In this document: positions 1 through 9,572 of the stretch, piece by piece | How the letters are laid out: each line of letters starts with the position of its first letter | Position numbering within the stretch: position 1 is the first letter of the stretch | Assembly: GCF_007795095.1 (NCBI RefSeq) | Contig: NZ_CP042218.1 | Coordinates: 1,054,001 to 1,118,000, forward strand | Length of the DNA: 64,000 nucleotides | Direction: 5' to 3' | Origin: Luteimonas granuli | Lineage (GTDB): Bacteria > Pseudomonadota > Gammaproteobacteria > Xanthomonadales > Xanthomonadaceae | Position numbers and translations under genes: made by a program | The notes under the pieces: generated by a model | Told to the model about the DNA's origin: nothing | The model's database searches: none | Seen by the model: only the letters and a program-made list of their open reading frames with translations

Positions 1-2
1 AC

Positions 3-29
3 AAGCCGGTGCATACCCTGCCCTACTGA
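3..29 (+). CDS. 3' end of an unidentified upstream gene (partial)
   Basis: One frame at the left edge reads KPVHTLPY followed by a TGA stop at 27-29, about 30 bases before the start of the FAA-hydrolase gene. This looks like the carboxyl end of a gene that begins outside the window, possibly in the same operon. Eight residues are too few to name a family. Confidence 0.3.
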   Translation, partial: KPVHTLPY

Positions 30-61
30 GCGCCACGCGCGCCCTTTTCCTGGAGCCTTCC

Positions 62-778
62 ATGACCGACGTGATCCCCGCGCCGGCGCCGGTCCGCGTG
101 CCGGTGCGCGGCGGCGGCAGCTTCCCCGTGCGCCGCGTGTACTGCGTGGGCCGCAACTTCGCCGACCACGCCCGCGAGATGGGCGCGCAGGCCCCGGCCT
201 CGAAGGCCGAGCGTGGCAGCCCGGTGTTCTTCTCCAAACCGGCCGACGCGGTCGTCATCGGCGGCGAGGTCCGCTACCCGCCGGCCACCTCCGATCTGCA
301 CCACGAGGTGGAGCTGGTGGTGGCGCTGGGGCATGACGCCCCCGGAGGCGTCCTCGATCCGGAGGAGGCCCAGGCCCTGGTGTTCGGCTACGGCGTGGGC
401 CTGGACCTGACCCGTCGCGACCTGCAGGCCGCCGCGAAGAAGGCCGGCCTGCCCTGGGACACCGGCAAGGGCTTCGACGAGTCCGCGCCCGTCAGCGAAC
501 TGGTGCCTGCGGCCGACATCGGCGAACTGGCGCCCCGCCGGCTGTCGCTGGCGGTCAACGGCACCGAACGCCAGGCCGCGCTGCTGTCCGACCTGATCTG
601 GGACGTGCCCGAGATCCTGCATGAGCTGTCGAAGCTCTATGCCCTGCGCGCCGGCGATCTGGTGTTCATGGGCACGCCCGCGGGCGTGGCCGCCCTGTCA
701 CCCGGCGACGACTGCGAGGCCCGGCTGGACGACGCCATCGTGCTCCGGTGCCGGATCGCCCCGGCGCGTGTAGGCTAG
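62..778 (+). CDS. fumarylacetoacetate hydrolase family protein
   Basis: 238 aa cytoplasmic enzyme of the FAH superfamily, which hydrolyses or decarboxylates small beta-diketo acids such as fumarylpyruvate or acylpyruvates. The family pattern is present: [14 protein letters not shown] near residues 27-40, the metal-site stretch HHEVE (80-84), the [10 protein letters not shown] block (about 112-121) and [12 protein letters not shown] near the end (about 198-209). The length fits the short single-domain acylpyruvase/fumarylpyruvate hydrolase branch rather than full fumarylacetoacetase. The ATG at 62 follows the purine-rich CTGGAG at about 51-56. Without the upstream gene the substrate cannot be fixed; fumarylpyruvate or acylpyruvate is the most likely class. 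Confidence 0.9.
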   Translation: MTDVIPAPAPVRVPVRGGGSFPVRRVYCVGRNFADHAREMGAQAPASKAERGSPVFFSKPADAVVIGGEVRYPPATSDLHHEVELVVALGHDAPGGVLDPEEAQALVFGYGVGLDLTRRDLQAAAKKAGLPWDTGKGFDESAPVSELVPAADIGELAPRRLSLAVNGTERQAALLSDLIWDVPEILHELSKLYALRAGDLVFMGTPAGVAALSPGDDCEARLDDAIVLRCRIAPARVG

Positions 779-810
779 CGGCGATTCCCGCCAGGACGAT
801 GGAGAAGGCC

Positions 811-1221
811 ATGGGCATGAGGAACGAGTTCAAGGAATTCGCGATGCGCGGCAGCGTCATCGACCTCGCCGTGGGCGTGGTCATCGGCGCCGCGTTCGGC
901 AGGATCGTCAGCGCCCTGGTCGACAACGTGATCATGCCGCCGATCGGCCTGCTCATCGGCGGCGTCGACTTCTCGGACCTCGCGATCACGCTCAAGGGCG
1001 CCACCGTCGATGCCGCGGGCGAAGTCGTGCCGGCGGTGGAGATCGGCTACGGCGTGTTCCTGAACGCGCTGATCCAGTTCGTCATCGTCGCCTTCGCGAT
1101 CTTCATGGTCGTCAAGGCGATCAACCGCCTGAACCGCAAGCAGGCCGCGCCGGAAGCGCCCGCCGCGCCGTCCGAGGACGTCCTGTTGCTGCGCGAGATC
1201 CGCGACTCCCTGAAGCGATAG
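811..1221 (+). CDS. mscL: large-conductance mechanosensitive channel MscL
   Basis: 136 aa inner-membrane pentameric channel that opens on membrane tension to release solutes during osmotic downshock. It shows the MscL order: the amphipathic start [20 protein letters not shown], first transmembrane helix with [13 protein letters not shown], periplasmic loop, second helix [17 protein letters not shown], and a charged C-terminal helix ending [12 protein letters not shown]. The start at 811 is chosen because GGAGAAGG lies just before it (801-808) and the protein then begins like other MscL proteins. ATG 817 is possible, and ATG 799 would add four residues. An even longer open frame into the preceding gene is not needed. 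Confidence 0.96.
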   Translation: MGMRNEFKEFAMRGSVIDLAVGVVIGAAFGRIVSALVDNVIMPPIGLLIGGVDFSDLAITLKGATVDAAGEVVPAVEIGYGVFLNALIQFVIVAFAIFMVVKAINRLNRKQAAPEAPAAPSEDVLLLREIRDSLKR

Positions 1222-1313
1222 CTCCCAGCGGCAGCAGGACTTCACGCACATCGACGCGGGGCCGCGGGTTGCTAAGCTCGTGGCTTCGTCCTTTTCGAAT
1301 GCAGCGGAGCGCC

Positions 1314-2750
1314 ATGCGCCTGGTCCCGATGTTGCTCTCGGCGGCAATCGCCGCATCCTTTCCCGCCGTCGCCGCCGAGACCGCTGGGGCCAGCACCCCG
1401 GCCACCGTCGAAACCCGCATCGCCGACGCCTCCATGGCCGCCGTCGCCGGCCTGCGCGAAGCTGCGCTGGCCAGCAGCCTGGCATGGGACATCACCGAGT
1501 CGCTGACCACCGAGATCGGCCCGCGCCTGGCCGGCAGCGAGGCCGACGCACGCGCGGTGGAATGGGCCCGGGCGAAGTTCACGGAGCTCGGCTTCGACCG
1601 CGTCTGGACCGAGCCGGTGACCTTCCCGAAATGGGTCCGCCGCGGCGAGTCCGCCGCCGTGCTGGGTCCGAATGCGCAGCCGCTGGCGCTGAGCGCGCTG
1701 GGCGGCAGCCCGGGCGGCACGGTCGAGGGCGAGGTCGTGCGCTTCGCCGACCTCGCCGCGCTGGAAGCCGCTCCGGCGGGCTCGCTGGCCGGGAAGATCG
1801 CTTTCGTCGACTACCGGATGGAACGCGCACGGGACGGCAGCGGCTACGGCCCGGGCTCGCGGGTGCGCAGCCGCGGCCCCTCGGCGGCGGTCCGCGCCGG
1901 CGCTGCCGGCTTCATCATGCGCTCGGTCGGCACCGACTCGCACCGGATGCCGCACACCGGCATCACCCGCTTCGACGCGGGCCTGGATCCGGTGCCCAGC
2001 GCCGCGCTGTCGGTGCCCGACGCCGACCAGCTCGCGCGCCTGCTCGCGCGCGGCCCCGTGCGCATGCGGGTCGCGCTCGACTGCGGATGGGACGGCGAGT
2101 ACACCTCGCAGAACGTGATCGGCGAGATCACCGGCGCCAGCCGTCCCGACGAGTTCGTGCTGATCGGCGCCCACCTCGACTCCTGGGACCTGGGCACCGG
2201 CGCGGTGGACGACGGCGCCGGCGTCGGCATCACCATGGCCGCGGCGGTGCACATCGCCGCGCTCGAGCGGCGGCCCGCGCGCAGCATCCGCGTGGTGGCG
2301 TTCGCGAACGAGGAACAGGGCCTGATCGGCGGCTTCGCGTATGCGGACCGCCATGCCGGCGACGTCGCCCGCCACCAGATCGTGGCCGAGAGCGACTTCG
2401 GCGCCGGCCGGATCTACGGTTTCAACACCGGTGCGCCGGCGCATGCGAAAGCGGCCGAAGCGAAGATCGCCGAGGCGCTTGCGCCGCTGGGCATCGAACG
2501 CCTGCCCGGCGAGGGCGGTCCGGGACCCGACCTGATCGGCATCGCGCGCAAGGGCGCGACCTGGGCCTGGCTGGGCCAGGATGGCACCGACTATTTCGAC
2601 CTCCACCACACGCCCGACGACACGCTCGACAAGATCGATCCCGACGCGCTGGCGCAGAACGCCGCGGCCTATGCGGTCTTCGCCTACCTCGCCGCCGACG
2701 CCGAGGGCGACTTCGGCAGCGCCCCCACGGATCCCGCTCCCGCCCTGTAG
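1314..2750 (+). CDS. exported M28-family zinc aminopeptidase/carboxypeptidase
   Basis: 478 aa secreted peptidase with an N-terminal signal peptide (MRLVPMLLSAAIAASFPAVAA). A PA-like insert follows the N-terminal part, then the M28 catalytic domain. Putative zinc ligands and catalytic residues are His287 (in HLDSWDLGTG), Asp299 (VDDGAG), Glu333/Glu334 (NEEQGLIGG), Asp361 (ESDFGA) and His432 (HHTPDDTLDKID). Homologues are aminopeptidases or plasma glutamate carboxypeptidase-like enzymes acting outside the cytoplasm. ATG 1314 is chosen because GGAG lies at 1306-1309 and the signal peptide starts there. The TAG stop (2748-2750) lies inside a palindromic repeat shared with the convergent rlmB-type gene. 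Confidence 0.93.
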   Translation: MRLVPMLLSAAIAASFPAVAAETAGASTPATVETRIADASMAAVAGLREAALASSLAWDITESLTTEIGPRLAGSEADARAVEWARAKFTELGFDRVWTEPVTFPKWVRRGESAAVLGPNAQPLALSALGGSPGGTVEGEVVRFADLAALEAAPAGSLAGKIAFVDYRMERARDGSGYGPGSRVRSRGPSAAVRAGAAGFIMRSVGTDSHRMPHTGITRFDAGLDPVPSAALSVPDADQLARLLARGPVRMRVALDCGWDGEYTSQNVIGEITGASRPDEFVLIGAHLDSWDLGTGAVDDGAGVGITMAAAVHIAALERRPARSIRVVAFANEEQGLIGGFAYADRHAGDVARHQIVAESDFGAGRIYGFNTGAPAHAKAAEAKIAEALAPLGIERLPGEGGPGPDLIGIARKGATWAWLGQDGTDYFDLHHTPDDTLDKIDPDALAQNAAAYAVFAYLAADAEGDFGSAPTDPAPAL

Positions 2751-2773
2751 GAGCGGCTGCAGCCGCTCCTACA
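2746..2773. repeat. REP-like perfect palindrome shared by two convergent genes
   Basis: A perfect 28-bp palindrome (half-site TGTAGGAGCGGCTG) contains the TAG stop of the M28 peptidase gene on plus and the TAG stop of the rlmB-type gene on minus. It belongs to the same dispersed family as the repeats near 22.3, 27.7, 33.7, 41.7 and 47.6 kb. As RNA it would fold into a hairpin in either direction and could end or protect both convergent transcripts. Confidence 0.85.
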
Positions 2774-3524
2774 GAGGGGCGGCCGTGGCGGACTGCCACC
2801 AGCGCGCGAGCAGCACCGCGGTGGCCGCGGCGACGTTGAGGCTCTCCACCGCACCGGTGCCGGGGATCGACAGCCGCAGGTCGCAGGCTTCGACCAGCGC
2901 CGGCGACATGCCTTCGCCCTCGCTGCCCATCACGTAGACTAGCCGCCGCGGCAGCGCGGCGGCGAAGGCATCGTCGCCGCCGGCCACCACCGTCGCCGCC
3001 AGGCCGAAGCCCGCCCCGCGCAGCTGGGCGATGGCGTTGTCCTCGCGTCCGAGGCGCACCAGCGGCACCGCCTCGGCGCCGCCCTCGGCCACGCGCGCCG
3101 CGGCGCCCGAGAGCTGCAGCGGCGAATGCTTCGGCAGCAGCACCGCGGCGCCGAAGTTCGCCGCCGAGCGCAGGATCGCGCCGAGGTTGTGCGGGTTGCC
3201 GACGCCGTCCAGCCACAGCGCGCAGGCCGGCCCGTCGGCGAGATCCCGCAGCCAGGCGGTCAGCGGCAGCGGCGCCTCGCGCAGCACGTCGGCGACCACG
3301 CCTTCGTGGTGGCTGCTGGCGGCGAGCTTGCGCAGGTCCTCGTCTTCCACCACCCGGTAGCCGACGCGGTTGGCCACGCACCACTTCAGCAGCGGCTGCA
3401 GCCTCGGGATCAGCGCCTCGGCCAGGTACAGCTTGCGGATCGCCTCGGGGCGCCGCGCGAACACGGCCTGCACGGCGTTGAAGCCGTGCAGGCGGATCTC
3501 GTCGGCGGAACCGGCCTTCGCCAT
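2769..3524 (-). CDS. rlmB: TrmH/SpoU-family RNA 2'-O-methyltransferase (RlmB-like)
   Basis: 251 aa methyltransferase that probably uses S-adenosylmethionine to methylate a ribose 2'-OH in 23S rRNA (RlmB makes Gm2251). The N-terminal L30e-like substrate domain includes the LHGFNAVQAVFARRPEAI stretch. The C-terminal knotted SPOUT domain shows motif 1 (GNPHNLGAILRSAANFG), motif 2 (YVMGSEGEGMS) and motif 3 (SIPGTGAVESLNVAAATAVLL). The start overlaps the stop of the upstream symporter gene as TGATG, so translation is probably coupled. The assignment to RlmB rather than another TrmH paralogue is by overall resemblance and is less certain than the family. Confidence 0.88.
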   Translation of the reverse strand: MAKAGSADEIRLHGFNAVQAVFARRPEAIRKLYLAEALIPRLQPLLKWCVANRVGYRVVEDEDLRKLAASSHHEGVVADVLREAPLPLTAWLRDLADGPACALWLDGVGNPHNLGAILRSAANFGAAVLLPKHSPLQLSGAAARVAEGGAEAVPLVRLGREDNAIAQLRGAGFGLAATVVAGGDDAFAAALPRRLVYVMGSEGEGMSPALVEACDLRLSIPGTGAVESLNVAAATAVLLARWWQSATAAPL

Positions 3525-5017
3525 CAGCCCTGCTTCTTCCGCATCCAGAAGGTCGCATTGCGGATGCCCAGCGCCTCGGGATCGAACACCGGCTCCTTGC
3601 CCGCCTTCTTCTGCACCTCGTAGTCGCGCAGCGCGGCGAGCGCCGGCTTCTGCAGCAGGAAGATGGCGATGATGTTGAGCCAGGCCATCAGGCCGACGCC
3701 GATGTCGCCCAGCGCCCAGGCCGTCTTCGCGTTGTGGTACGCGCCGAAGACCACCATGCCCGTGATCGCCAGCCGCAGCAGGAGCGTGGCGAGCGGCCTC
3801 GTCTTGTGGCCGTTGAGGTAGGTGAGGTTGGTCTCGGCCATGTAGTAGTAGGCCATGATCGTGGTGAAGGCGAAGAAGAACAGCGCCAGCGCCACGAAGC
3901 CCGAGCCCCAGCCCGGGAGGACGGTGTCGATGCCACTCTGCACGAAGCCGGCGCCGGCCTCGATGCCCGGCAACGCCTCCTGCATCATCGTTCCTTCGGG
4001 CCCGTGCACGTTGTACATCCCGGTGGCCAGCATCAGGAAGGCGGTGGAAGTGCAGATCAGCATGGTGTCGAAGTAGATCGCCCAGGCCTGCACGTAACCC
4101 TGCTTGGCCGGGTGCGAGACCTCGGCCGCGGCGGCGGCGTGCGGACCGGTGCCCTGTCCGGCCTCGTTGGCGTATACGCCGCGGCGCACGCCCCACTCCA
4201 CCGCCAGGCCCAGCATCGCGCCGAAGCCGGCGTGGATGCCGAAGGCGCTGCTGAAGATGATCCGGAACATCTCCGGCACGAACTCGTAGTTCACGACCAT
4301 CACGAAGACGGCGGTGAGGATGTAGCCGATAGCCATGAACGGAACCACCAGCTCGGCGAAGGCCGCGATGCGCTTGACGCCGCCGAAGATGATCAGCGAC
4401 AGCAGGCCGGCGACCACGATGCCGGTGCCCAGCTTCAGCGCGTCGCGCTCCGGCATGCCCATCCACTCGCCGTCCAGGCTGCCGCAGATCCCGCCCTGGC
4501 AGGCGTTGGCGATGCCGTCGGCGATGGCGTTGGCCTGCACTCCGGGCATCAGCAGGCCGGCGGCGACCAGCGTCGCCAGCGCGAACGCCAGCGCGTACCA
4601 CTTCATGCCCAGGCCTTTCTCGATGTAATAGGCCGGGCCGCCGCGGTAGCGCCCCTCGTTGTCCTTTTCCTTGTAGATCTGCGCCAGCGAGCACTCGATG
4701 TACGAGGTCGATGCGCCGAGGAAGCCCATCACCCACATCCAGAAGATCGCGCCCGGGCCGCCGAAGGCGATCGCGGTGGCGACGCCGGCGATGTTGCCGA
4801 TGCCGATGCGCCCGGCCATGGACATGGACAGCGCCTGGAACGAGGACACGCCGGCCTCCGACTTCTGGCCGGTGAAGGTCAGCCGCGTCATCTCGATGAT
4901 GCCGCGCACCTGCATGAAACGCGTGCGGAACGAGAACCAGAGTCCCGCGCCGAGGCAGAGCGCGATGAGCGCCTTGCTCCAGATGATGGAGTTGATGAAG
5001 TCGAGGATCTGTTCCAA
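3524..5017 (-). CDS. alanine/glycine:cation symporter (AgcS family)
   Basis: 497 aa polytopic inner-membrane carrier importing alanine or glycine with sodium or protons. It has the family signature GNIAGVATAIAFGGPGAIFWMW, the RYRGGPAYYIEKGLG stretch, NEAGQGTGPHAAAAAEVSHP, and about ten hydrophobic segments. No ATG exists before the first helix. The likely start is TTG at 5017-5015, preceded by CTGGAGCC at about eight bases, giving LEQILDFINSIIWSKAL as the first segment in the usual position. It is followed by the rlmB-type gene with a one-base overlap. The 118-bp gap to the efflux operon upstream leaves room for its own promoter. Confidence 0.92.
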   Translation of the reverse strand: MEQILDFINSIIWSKALIALCLGAGLWFSFRTRFMQVRGIIEMTRLTFTGQKSEAGVSSFQALSMSMAGRIGIGNIAGVATAIAFGGPGAIFWMWVMGFLGASTSYIECSLAQIYKEKDNEGRYRGGPAYYIEKGLGMKWYALAFALATLVAAGLLMPGVQANAIADGIANACQGGICGSLDGEWMGMPERDALKLGTGIVVAGLLSLIIFGGVKRIAAFAELVVPFMAIGYILTAVFVMVVNYEFVPEMFRIIFSSAFGIHAGFGAMLGLAVEWGVRRGVYANEAGQGTGPHAAAAAEVSHPAKQGYVQAWAIYFDTMLICTSTAFLMLATGMYNVHGPEGTMMQEALPGIEAGAGFVQSGIDTVLPGWGSGFVALALFFFAFTTIMAYYYMAETNLTYLNGHKTRPLATLLLRLAITGMVVFGAYHNAKTAWALGDIGVGLMAWLNIIAIFLLQKPALAALRDYEVQKKAGKEPVFDPEALGIRNATFWMRKKQG

Positions 5018-5135
5018 GGGCTGGCTCCAGTGGTGGGTGGCGATGCACCGGCACCACGTCTCCCCGGCCCCGGAACCGCCCGATTCTCCACGATCGACGC
5101 ACGGATGCCAAAGGGCCGAAAGTCCGCCCCCGGCG

Positions 5136-8100
5136 TCAGGCGTGCCCCCCGACGCTGGGCACTTCGCGCTGCTGTTTCTCCAGCTCCCGGGCCACTGCCA
5201 GCGGCGAGCGCGTCCAGGGCGCAAACAGCCGGTAGAACGCGGGCACCACGAACAGCGACAGCAGGGTCGAGAACGCGACCCCGGCGATGATCACCACGCC
5301 GATCGTGGCGCGGCTGGCCGAACCGGGGCCGCCGGCCAGCACCAGCGGCAGGGCGCCGGCCACGGTCGCGATCGAGGTCATCAGGATCGGACGCAGGCGC
5401 ACGGTCGCCGACTCGACGATGGCCTCGGTCACGCCGCGTCCCTCGTCGCGCAGCTGGTTGGCGAACTCGACGATCAGGATGCCGTTCTTCGCCGCCAGGC
5501 CCACCAGCATGACCACGCCGATCTGGCTGAAGAGGTTGATCGTGCCCCCGGTCACCGCCAGCCCGATCAGCGCGCCGAGCACCGCCAGCGGCACCGTCAG
5601 CATGATCACGAAGGGATGCACGAAGCTCTCGAACTGCGCGGCCATCACCAGGTAGACCACCAGCAGCGCCATGGCGAAGGTCAGGAGCACCGCGCCGCCG
5701 GCCTTCCGGAACTCGCGGGACTCGCCCTTCCAGCCGACCTGGGCGTAGTCGGGCAGTTCGGTGCGCACCACGTCCTCGAGGAAGGCCAGCGCATCGCCCA
5801 TCGGGTAGCCGGGCGCGAGGCCTGCGCTGATGGTGATCGCGCGCAGGCGGTCGAAGCGGTTGAGGCTGCCGGCCTCGGCGACCTCGGTGAGCGTCACCAG
5901 GTTCGACAGCGGCACCAGTTCGCCGCTGCGTGCGCGCACTTCGATCGCGGCGAGGTCGGCGGGCTCGGCGCGGCCGGAGCGGCCGGCCTGCACCAGCACG
6001 TCGTACTCCTCGCCGTCCTGGACGAAGGTGGTGACGCGCCGGCTGCCCATCATCGTCTCCAGCGCGCGGCCGATGTCGGAGACACTGACGCCGAGGTCGG
6101 AGGCGCGCGCGCGGTCGATCTCGACGCGCATCTGCGGGCGTGTTTCCTTGTAGTCGGAGTCGACCGAGAAGAAGCCCGGGTGCGCCTCCATCCGCTGCAT
6201 GACCAGGTCGCGCCAGGCCGCGATCTCCCGGTACTCGGGGCCGCCCAGCACCATCTGGATCGGCTGCCCGCGGCTGCCGACCAGGCCGCCGCCCACGCGC
6301 GGCTGCGCCTGCACGCCGCTGAGCGTGCCCAGCTCCGAGCGCAGCGAGTCGGCGACCTCGGCCGTGCTCTGTTCGCGCTTGTCCCAGTCCTCGAGGAAGA
6401 CGATCACGTTGCCGGTGTGCATCTCCTCGCTCGCGCCCCAGCCTCCCGGCGCGCGGGTGTTGTAGCGGCGGATCGGGCTGTCCTCCTCGGCCACGCGGCG
6501 GGCGAAGATCTTCTCGACCTCGCGCACCTGCTGCACGGTGTAGTCGAAACCGGCGCCCTCCGGGCCGACCAGCGACACGAAGAACGAGCCGCGGTCCTCG
6601 GCGGGCGCGAGTTCGGACGGCACCAGCCGCGATAGTCCCCAGGCCGCCGCAAGGCTCACCGCCATCACCAGCAGCACGCCGGCCAGCACCTGCCACGCCG
6701 GGCGCGCGGCGATGCCGGAGACGCTGCGGCCGTAGGCGGCGGTCACCGAGGCCAGCCGCGCGTTGAACCAGCGGTTGACCGGGTTCGACTTCTCCTCGGT
6801 GTGCGGGCGCACCATCTTCGAGGCCATCATGGGCGTCAGCGTCAGCGCCACGAAAGCCGACAGCGCCACCGCGCCGGCCAGCGCCACGGAGAGCTCGCGG
6901 AACAGGCGGCCGGTGTTGCCTTCCATGAAGCCCACCGGCAGGAACACCGCGACCAGCACCGTGGTGGTCGCGATCACCGCGAACGCCACCTGCTTCGTGC
7001 CGCGCACCGACGCCACCAGCCGCGGCTCGCCGAGGTCGACGCGGCGCTGGATGTTCTCCAGCACCACGATCGCGTCGTCCACCACCAGGCCGATCGCCAG
7101 AACCAGCGCCAGCAGGGTCAGCAGGTTGATCGAATAGCCGAACAGCAGCAGCGGGATGAAGGCCGCCAGCAGGCAGACCGGCACCGTCACCGCCGGGATC
7201 AGCGCGGCGCGGAAGCTGCCCAGGAACAGCCAGATCACGACCAGCACCAGCGCCATCGCCTCGATCAGGGTCCAGTACACGCGCTCGATCGAGGCCTCGA
7301 TGAAGACCGTGTCGTCGAAGGCGACGAAGATGTTCGTGCCCTCGGGCAGCGACTTCTGGATCTCGACCGCGGCCTCGCGCGCGGCGCGGGTCACGTCGAG
7401 CGCGTTCGCGGTCGAGGTCTTGACGATGCCCAGGCCGATGTTGGGCTGACCGTTGCTCTGGTAGTACGCACGGCGCTCGGCGGAGGCCAGCTCGACCTCG
7501 GCCACGTCGCCCAGGCGCACCACGTAGCCGTCGGCACCCTTGCGCAGCGGCATGGCTTCGAAGTCGGTCGGCTCGACGTAGCTGCGCTCCACGCGCAGGG
7601 TGAAGTCGCGGCTCCCGGACTCGATGCGCCCCGCCGGGAGCTCCACGTTCTCGGCGCGCAGCGCGGCCTCGATGTCGTTGGGGGCGATGCCGCGGGCGGC
7701 CATCGCCGCGCTGTCCAGCCAGACCCGCATGGCGTAGCGCTGCCGGCCGCCGATGCGCACCTGGGCCACGCCGTCCAGGCTCGACAGGCGGTCGACGACG
7801 TAGCGGTCGGCGTAGTCCGACAGCTGCAGCGTGTCCATCGTCGCCGAGCTCATGTTGAGCCAGATGATGGTGTCCGAATCGCTGTCGGCCTTCTCGATCT
7901 CGGGCGCCCGGGCCTCGTCGGGCAGGCGGTCGGCGACGCCGCCGATGGCGTCGCGGACGTCGTTGGCGGCCGCCTCGATGTCACGGTTGAGGGTGAATTC
8001 CAGGGTCACCGAAGAGCGCCCGTTGCGGCTGCGCGACTGCAGGGTCTCGATGCCCTCGATGCCCGACAGCGCGTCTTCCAGCACCTGGGTGATGCGGGTC

Positions 8101-8279
8101 TCGACCACGGTCGCCGAAGCGCCGGGATAGCTGACGTCGACCGAGACGATGGGCGGATCGATCGCCGGCAGCTCGCGCACGGTCAGCCTGGTGAAGGCCA
8201 TCACGCCCACCACCATCAGCAGCAGGCTCATCACCGTGGCGAAGACGGGGCGGCGGATGGACAGGTCCGACAGGATCAT
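5136..8279 (-). CDS. RND multidrug efflux pump, inner-membrane transporter
   Basis: 1047 aa proton-driven HAE1-type (AcrB/MexB-like) efflux transporter that would work as a trimer with the adaptor encoded just upstream and an outer-membrane channel. It starts MILSDLSIRRPVFATVMSLLLMV, the normal RND N terminus. Two halves each carry a large periplasmic loop, and the proton-relay helix GLVVDDAIVVLENIQRR lies near residues 397-413, followed by FLPVGFMEGNTGRLFRELS. The closely related MexF/VexF/MdtBC subgroups cannot be separated by eye. Its start lies three bases after the adaptor stop, so the two form one transcription unit. No outer-membrane factor gene is adjacent. Confidence 0.95.
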   Translation of the reverse strand: MILSDLSIRRPVFATVMSLLLMVVGVMAFTRLTVRELPAIDPPIVSVDVSYPGASATVVETRITQVLEDALSGIEGIETLQSRSRNGRSSVTLEFTLNRDIEAAANDVRDAIGGVADRLPDEARAPEIEKADSDSDTIIWLNMSSATMDTLQLSDYADRYVVDRLSSLDGVAQVRIGGRQRYAMRVWLDSAAMAARGIAPNDIEAALRAENVELPAGRIESGSRDFTLRVERSYVEPTDFEAMPLRKGADGYVVRLGDVAEVELASAERRAYYQSNGQPNIGLGIVKTSTANALDVTRAAREAAVEIQKSLPEGTNIFVAFDDTVFIEASIERVYWTLIEAMALVLVVIWLFLGSFRAALIPAVTVPVCLLAAFIPLLLFGYSINLLTLLALVLAIGLVVDDAIVVLENIQRRVDLGEPRLVASVRGTKQVAFAVIATTTVLVAVFLPVGFMEGNTGRLFRELSVALAGAVALSAFVALTLTPMMASKMVRPHTEEKSNPVNRWFNARLASVTAAYGRSVSGIAARPAWQVLAGVLLVMAVSLAAAWGLSRLVPSELAPAEDRGSFFVSLVGPEGAGFDYTVQQVREVEKIFARRVAEEDSPIRRYNTRAPGGWGASEEMHTGNVIVFLEDWDKREQSTAEVADSLRSELGTLSGVQAQPRVGGGLVGSRGQPIQMVLGGPEYREIAAWRDLVMQRMEAHPGFFSVDSDYKETRPQMRVEIDRARASDLGVSVSDIGRALETMMGSRRVTTFVQDGEEYDVLVQAGRSGRAEPADLAAIEVRARSGELVPLSNLVTLTEVAEAGSLNRFDRLRAITISAGLAPGYPMGDALAFLEDVVRTELPDYAQVGWKGESREFRKAGGAVLLTFAMALLVVYLVMAAQFESFVHPFVIMLTVPLAVLGALIGLAVTGGTINLFSQIGVVMLVGLAAKNGILIVEFANQLRDEGRGVTEAIVESATVRLRPILMTSIATVAGALPLVLAGGPGSASRATIGVVIIAGVAFSTLLSLFVVPAFYRLFAPWTRSPLAVARELEKQQREVPSVGGHA

Positions 8280-8282
8280 GGC

Positions 8283-9380
8283 TCAGCCCTCCGTCGTTTC
8301 TTCGGTTCCCCCGGAGTCCGCATCCGCGGCCTCGACGATGGCGCTGCCGTGGCGCAGCTTGCCGGTGCCGTCGACGACGATGCGATCGCCGGGCTGGATG
8401 CCGGAGAGGATCTCGGCCATGCCGACCGCCCGCGAGCCGATGGTCACCGGCACCTGCTCGACCGTGGAGTCGGGGGTGACGCGGTAGACGAAGGACTCGC
8501 GGCCGACCTGGACCACGGCGATCTCGGGCACCAGTAGCGCCTGGCGCTCGGCGCGCTCGAGCTCGATCTCCAGCAGCATGCCCGGGCGCAGCATGTGCTC
8601 GGGGTTGGCGAAGTCGGCGCGCACGCTGAAGGCGCGGCTGGTCGGGTCGACGCGCGAGCCGACGTTGCTGACCGTACCCTCGAAGCCGCGGCCCTGCCAG
8701 GCGGTACTGGTGCCGGTGATGCGCTGGCCCAGTGCGACGTTCGCCAGGTGCGCTTCCGGCACGGGAAAGTCGACATGGACCGAGGACAGGTCGTCGAGGG
8801 TGGCGACCACGGTGCCCGGGGTGATCAGCGCACCGGGGCTGACCTGGCGCACGCCGAGCACGCCCGCGAAGGGCGCGCGGATCACGCGGTCTCCCAGGTT
8901 GGCCTCGATCTGCCGCACCTGCGCCAGCGCGCTGTCGCGGGTGGCGCGCTGGGAATCCAGCGTGGCGCGCGCGATCAGCTGGCGTGCGGCCAGCTCCTGC
9001 TGGCGCTGCAGCATGCGGTCCGCCTCTTCGGCGGTCGCGCGGGCAGCGGCCAGCGCGGCCCGCTGCTGCTCGCCGCTGAGGGTGACCAGCGGCGCCCCGG
9101 CGGCGACCACGTCGCCGCTGTCGAAATGGACGCGCTCCACGATCTCGCTGACCTTGGCGGTGACCTCGACCGCTTCACGCGCCTTCACCGTGCCCAGCGC
9201 GCGGATCCGGTCGTTGAACGGCCGGATGCCCACGGTGGTCGTGGTGACCACGGCCGCGGGAGCCCCGCCACCGCCACCGCCACCGGCACCCCCTTCGCTT
9301 CCGCAGGCCGCGAGGACGAGGAGCAACAGGGCGGCGCAACAGGCCCGGAAGCCGGGGCGGGACACGGAGGCGTGGGGCAT
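8283..9380 (-). CDS. RND efflux periplasmic adaptor lipoprotein
   Basis: 365 aa membrane-fusion protein linking the RND pump to an outer-membrane channel. It has a lipoprotein signal with the lipobox LAAC (Cys26) and then a glycine-rich linker. Next come the HlyD/AcrA order of barrel-sandwich half (VTAKVSEIVERVHFDSGDVV), alpha-hairpin (about 110-165), second lipoyl half (VIRAPFAGVLGVRQVSPGALI), beta-barrel and membrane-proximal domain (GDRIVVDGTGKLRHGSAIVE). It is the first gene of the efflux unit, and the 192-bp gap to cysK holds divergent promoters. No regulator gene is adjacent, so its control is unclear. Confidence 0.94.
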   Translation of the reverse strand: MPHASVSRPGFRACCAALLLLVLAACGSEGGAGGGGGGGAPAAVVTTTTVGIRPFNDRIRALGTVKAREAVEVTAKVSEIVERVHFDSGDVVAAGAPLVTLSGEQQRAALAAARATAEEADRMLQRQQELAARQLIARATLDSQRATRDSALAQVRQIEANLGDRVIRAPFAGVLGVRQVSPGALITPGTVVATLDDLSSVHVDFPVPEAHLANVALGQRITGTSTAWQGRGFEGTVSNVGSRVDPTSRAFSVRADFANPEHMLRPGMLLEIELERAERQALLVPEIAVVQVGRESFVYRVTPDSTVEQVPVTIGSRAVGMAEILSGIQPGDRIVVDGTGKLRHGSAIVEAADADSGGTEETTEG

Positions 9381-9572
9381 CGGTCTCTGCGAAAGAGGGA
9401 AGGGGAACCGCTGGATTCTATCGGGGTGGCGTCCCGGCGACGTATGCCATCAGGCCCGTCCGCGGGACGCGGCGTTCATGTCAACCACTGGCGCCTGCGT
9501 ACGTTACGGCGCACTCTGGCCTCGCCCGGGCCGGGCCCGCGGCACGTCCCCTCCCCCAACCAGGACGACGCC

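Noticed and set aside
2769..5111. A 780-codon open frame joining the rlmB-type gene with an upstream stretch
   Set aside because: The first two thirds are an out-of-phase reading of the symporter gene; only the last 251 residues form a conserved protein starting in a TGATG overlap.
5136..8537. Long open frames antisense to the RND genes
   Set aside because: They mirror the codon pattern of the efflux genes on the other strand, are rich in His/Arg/Asp and lack any recognisable domain.
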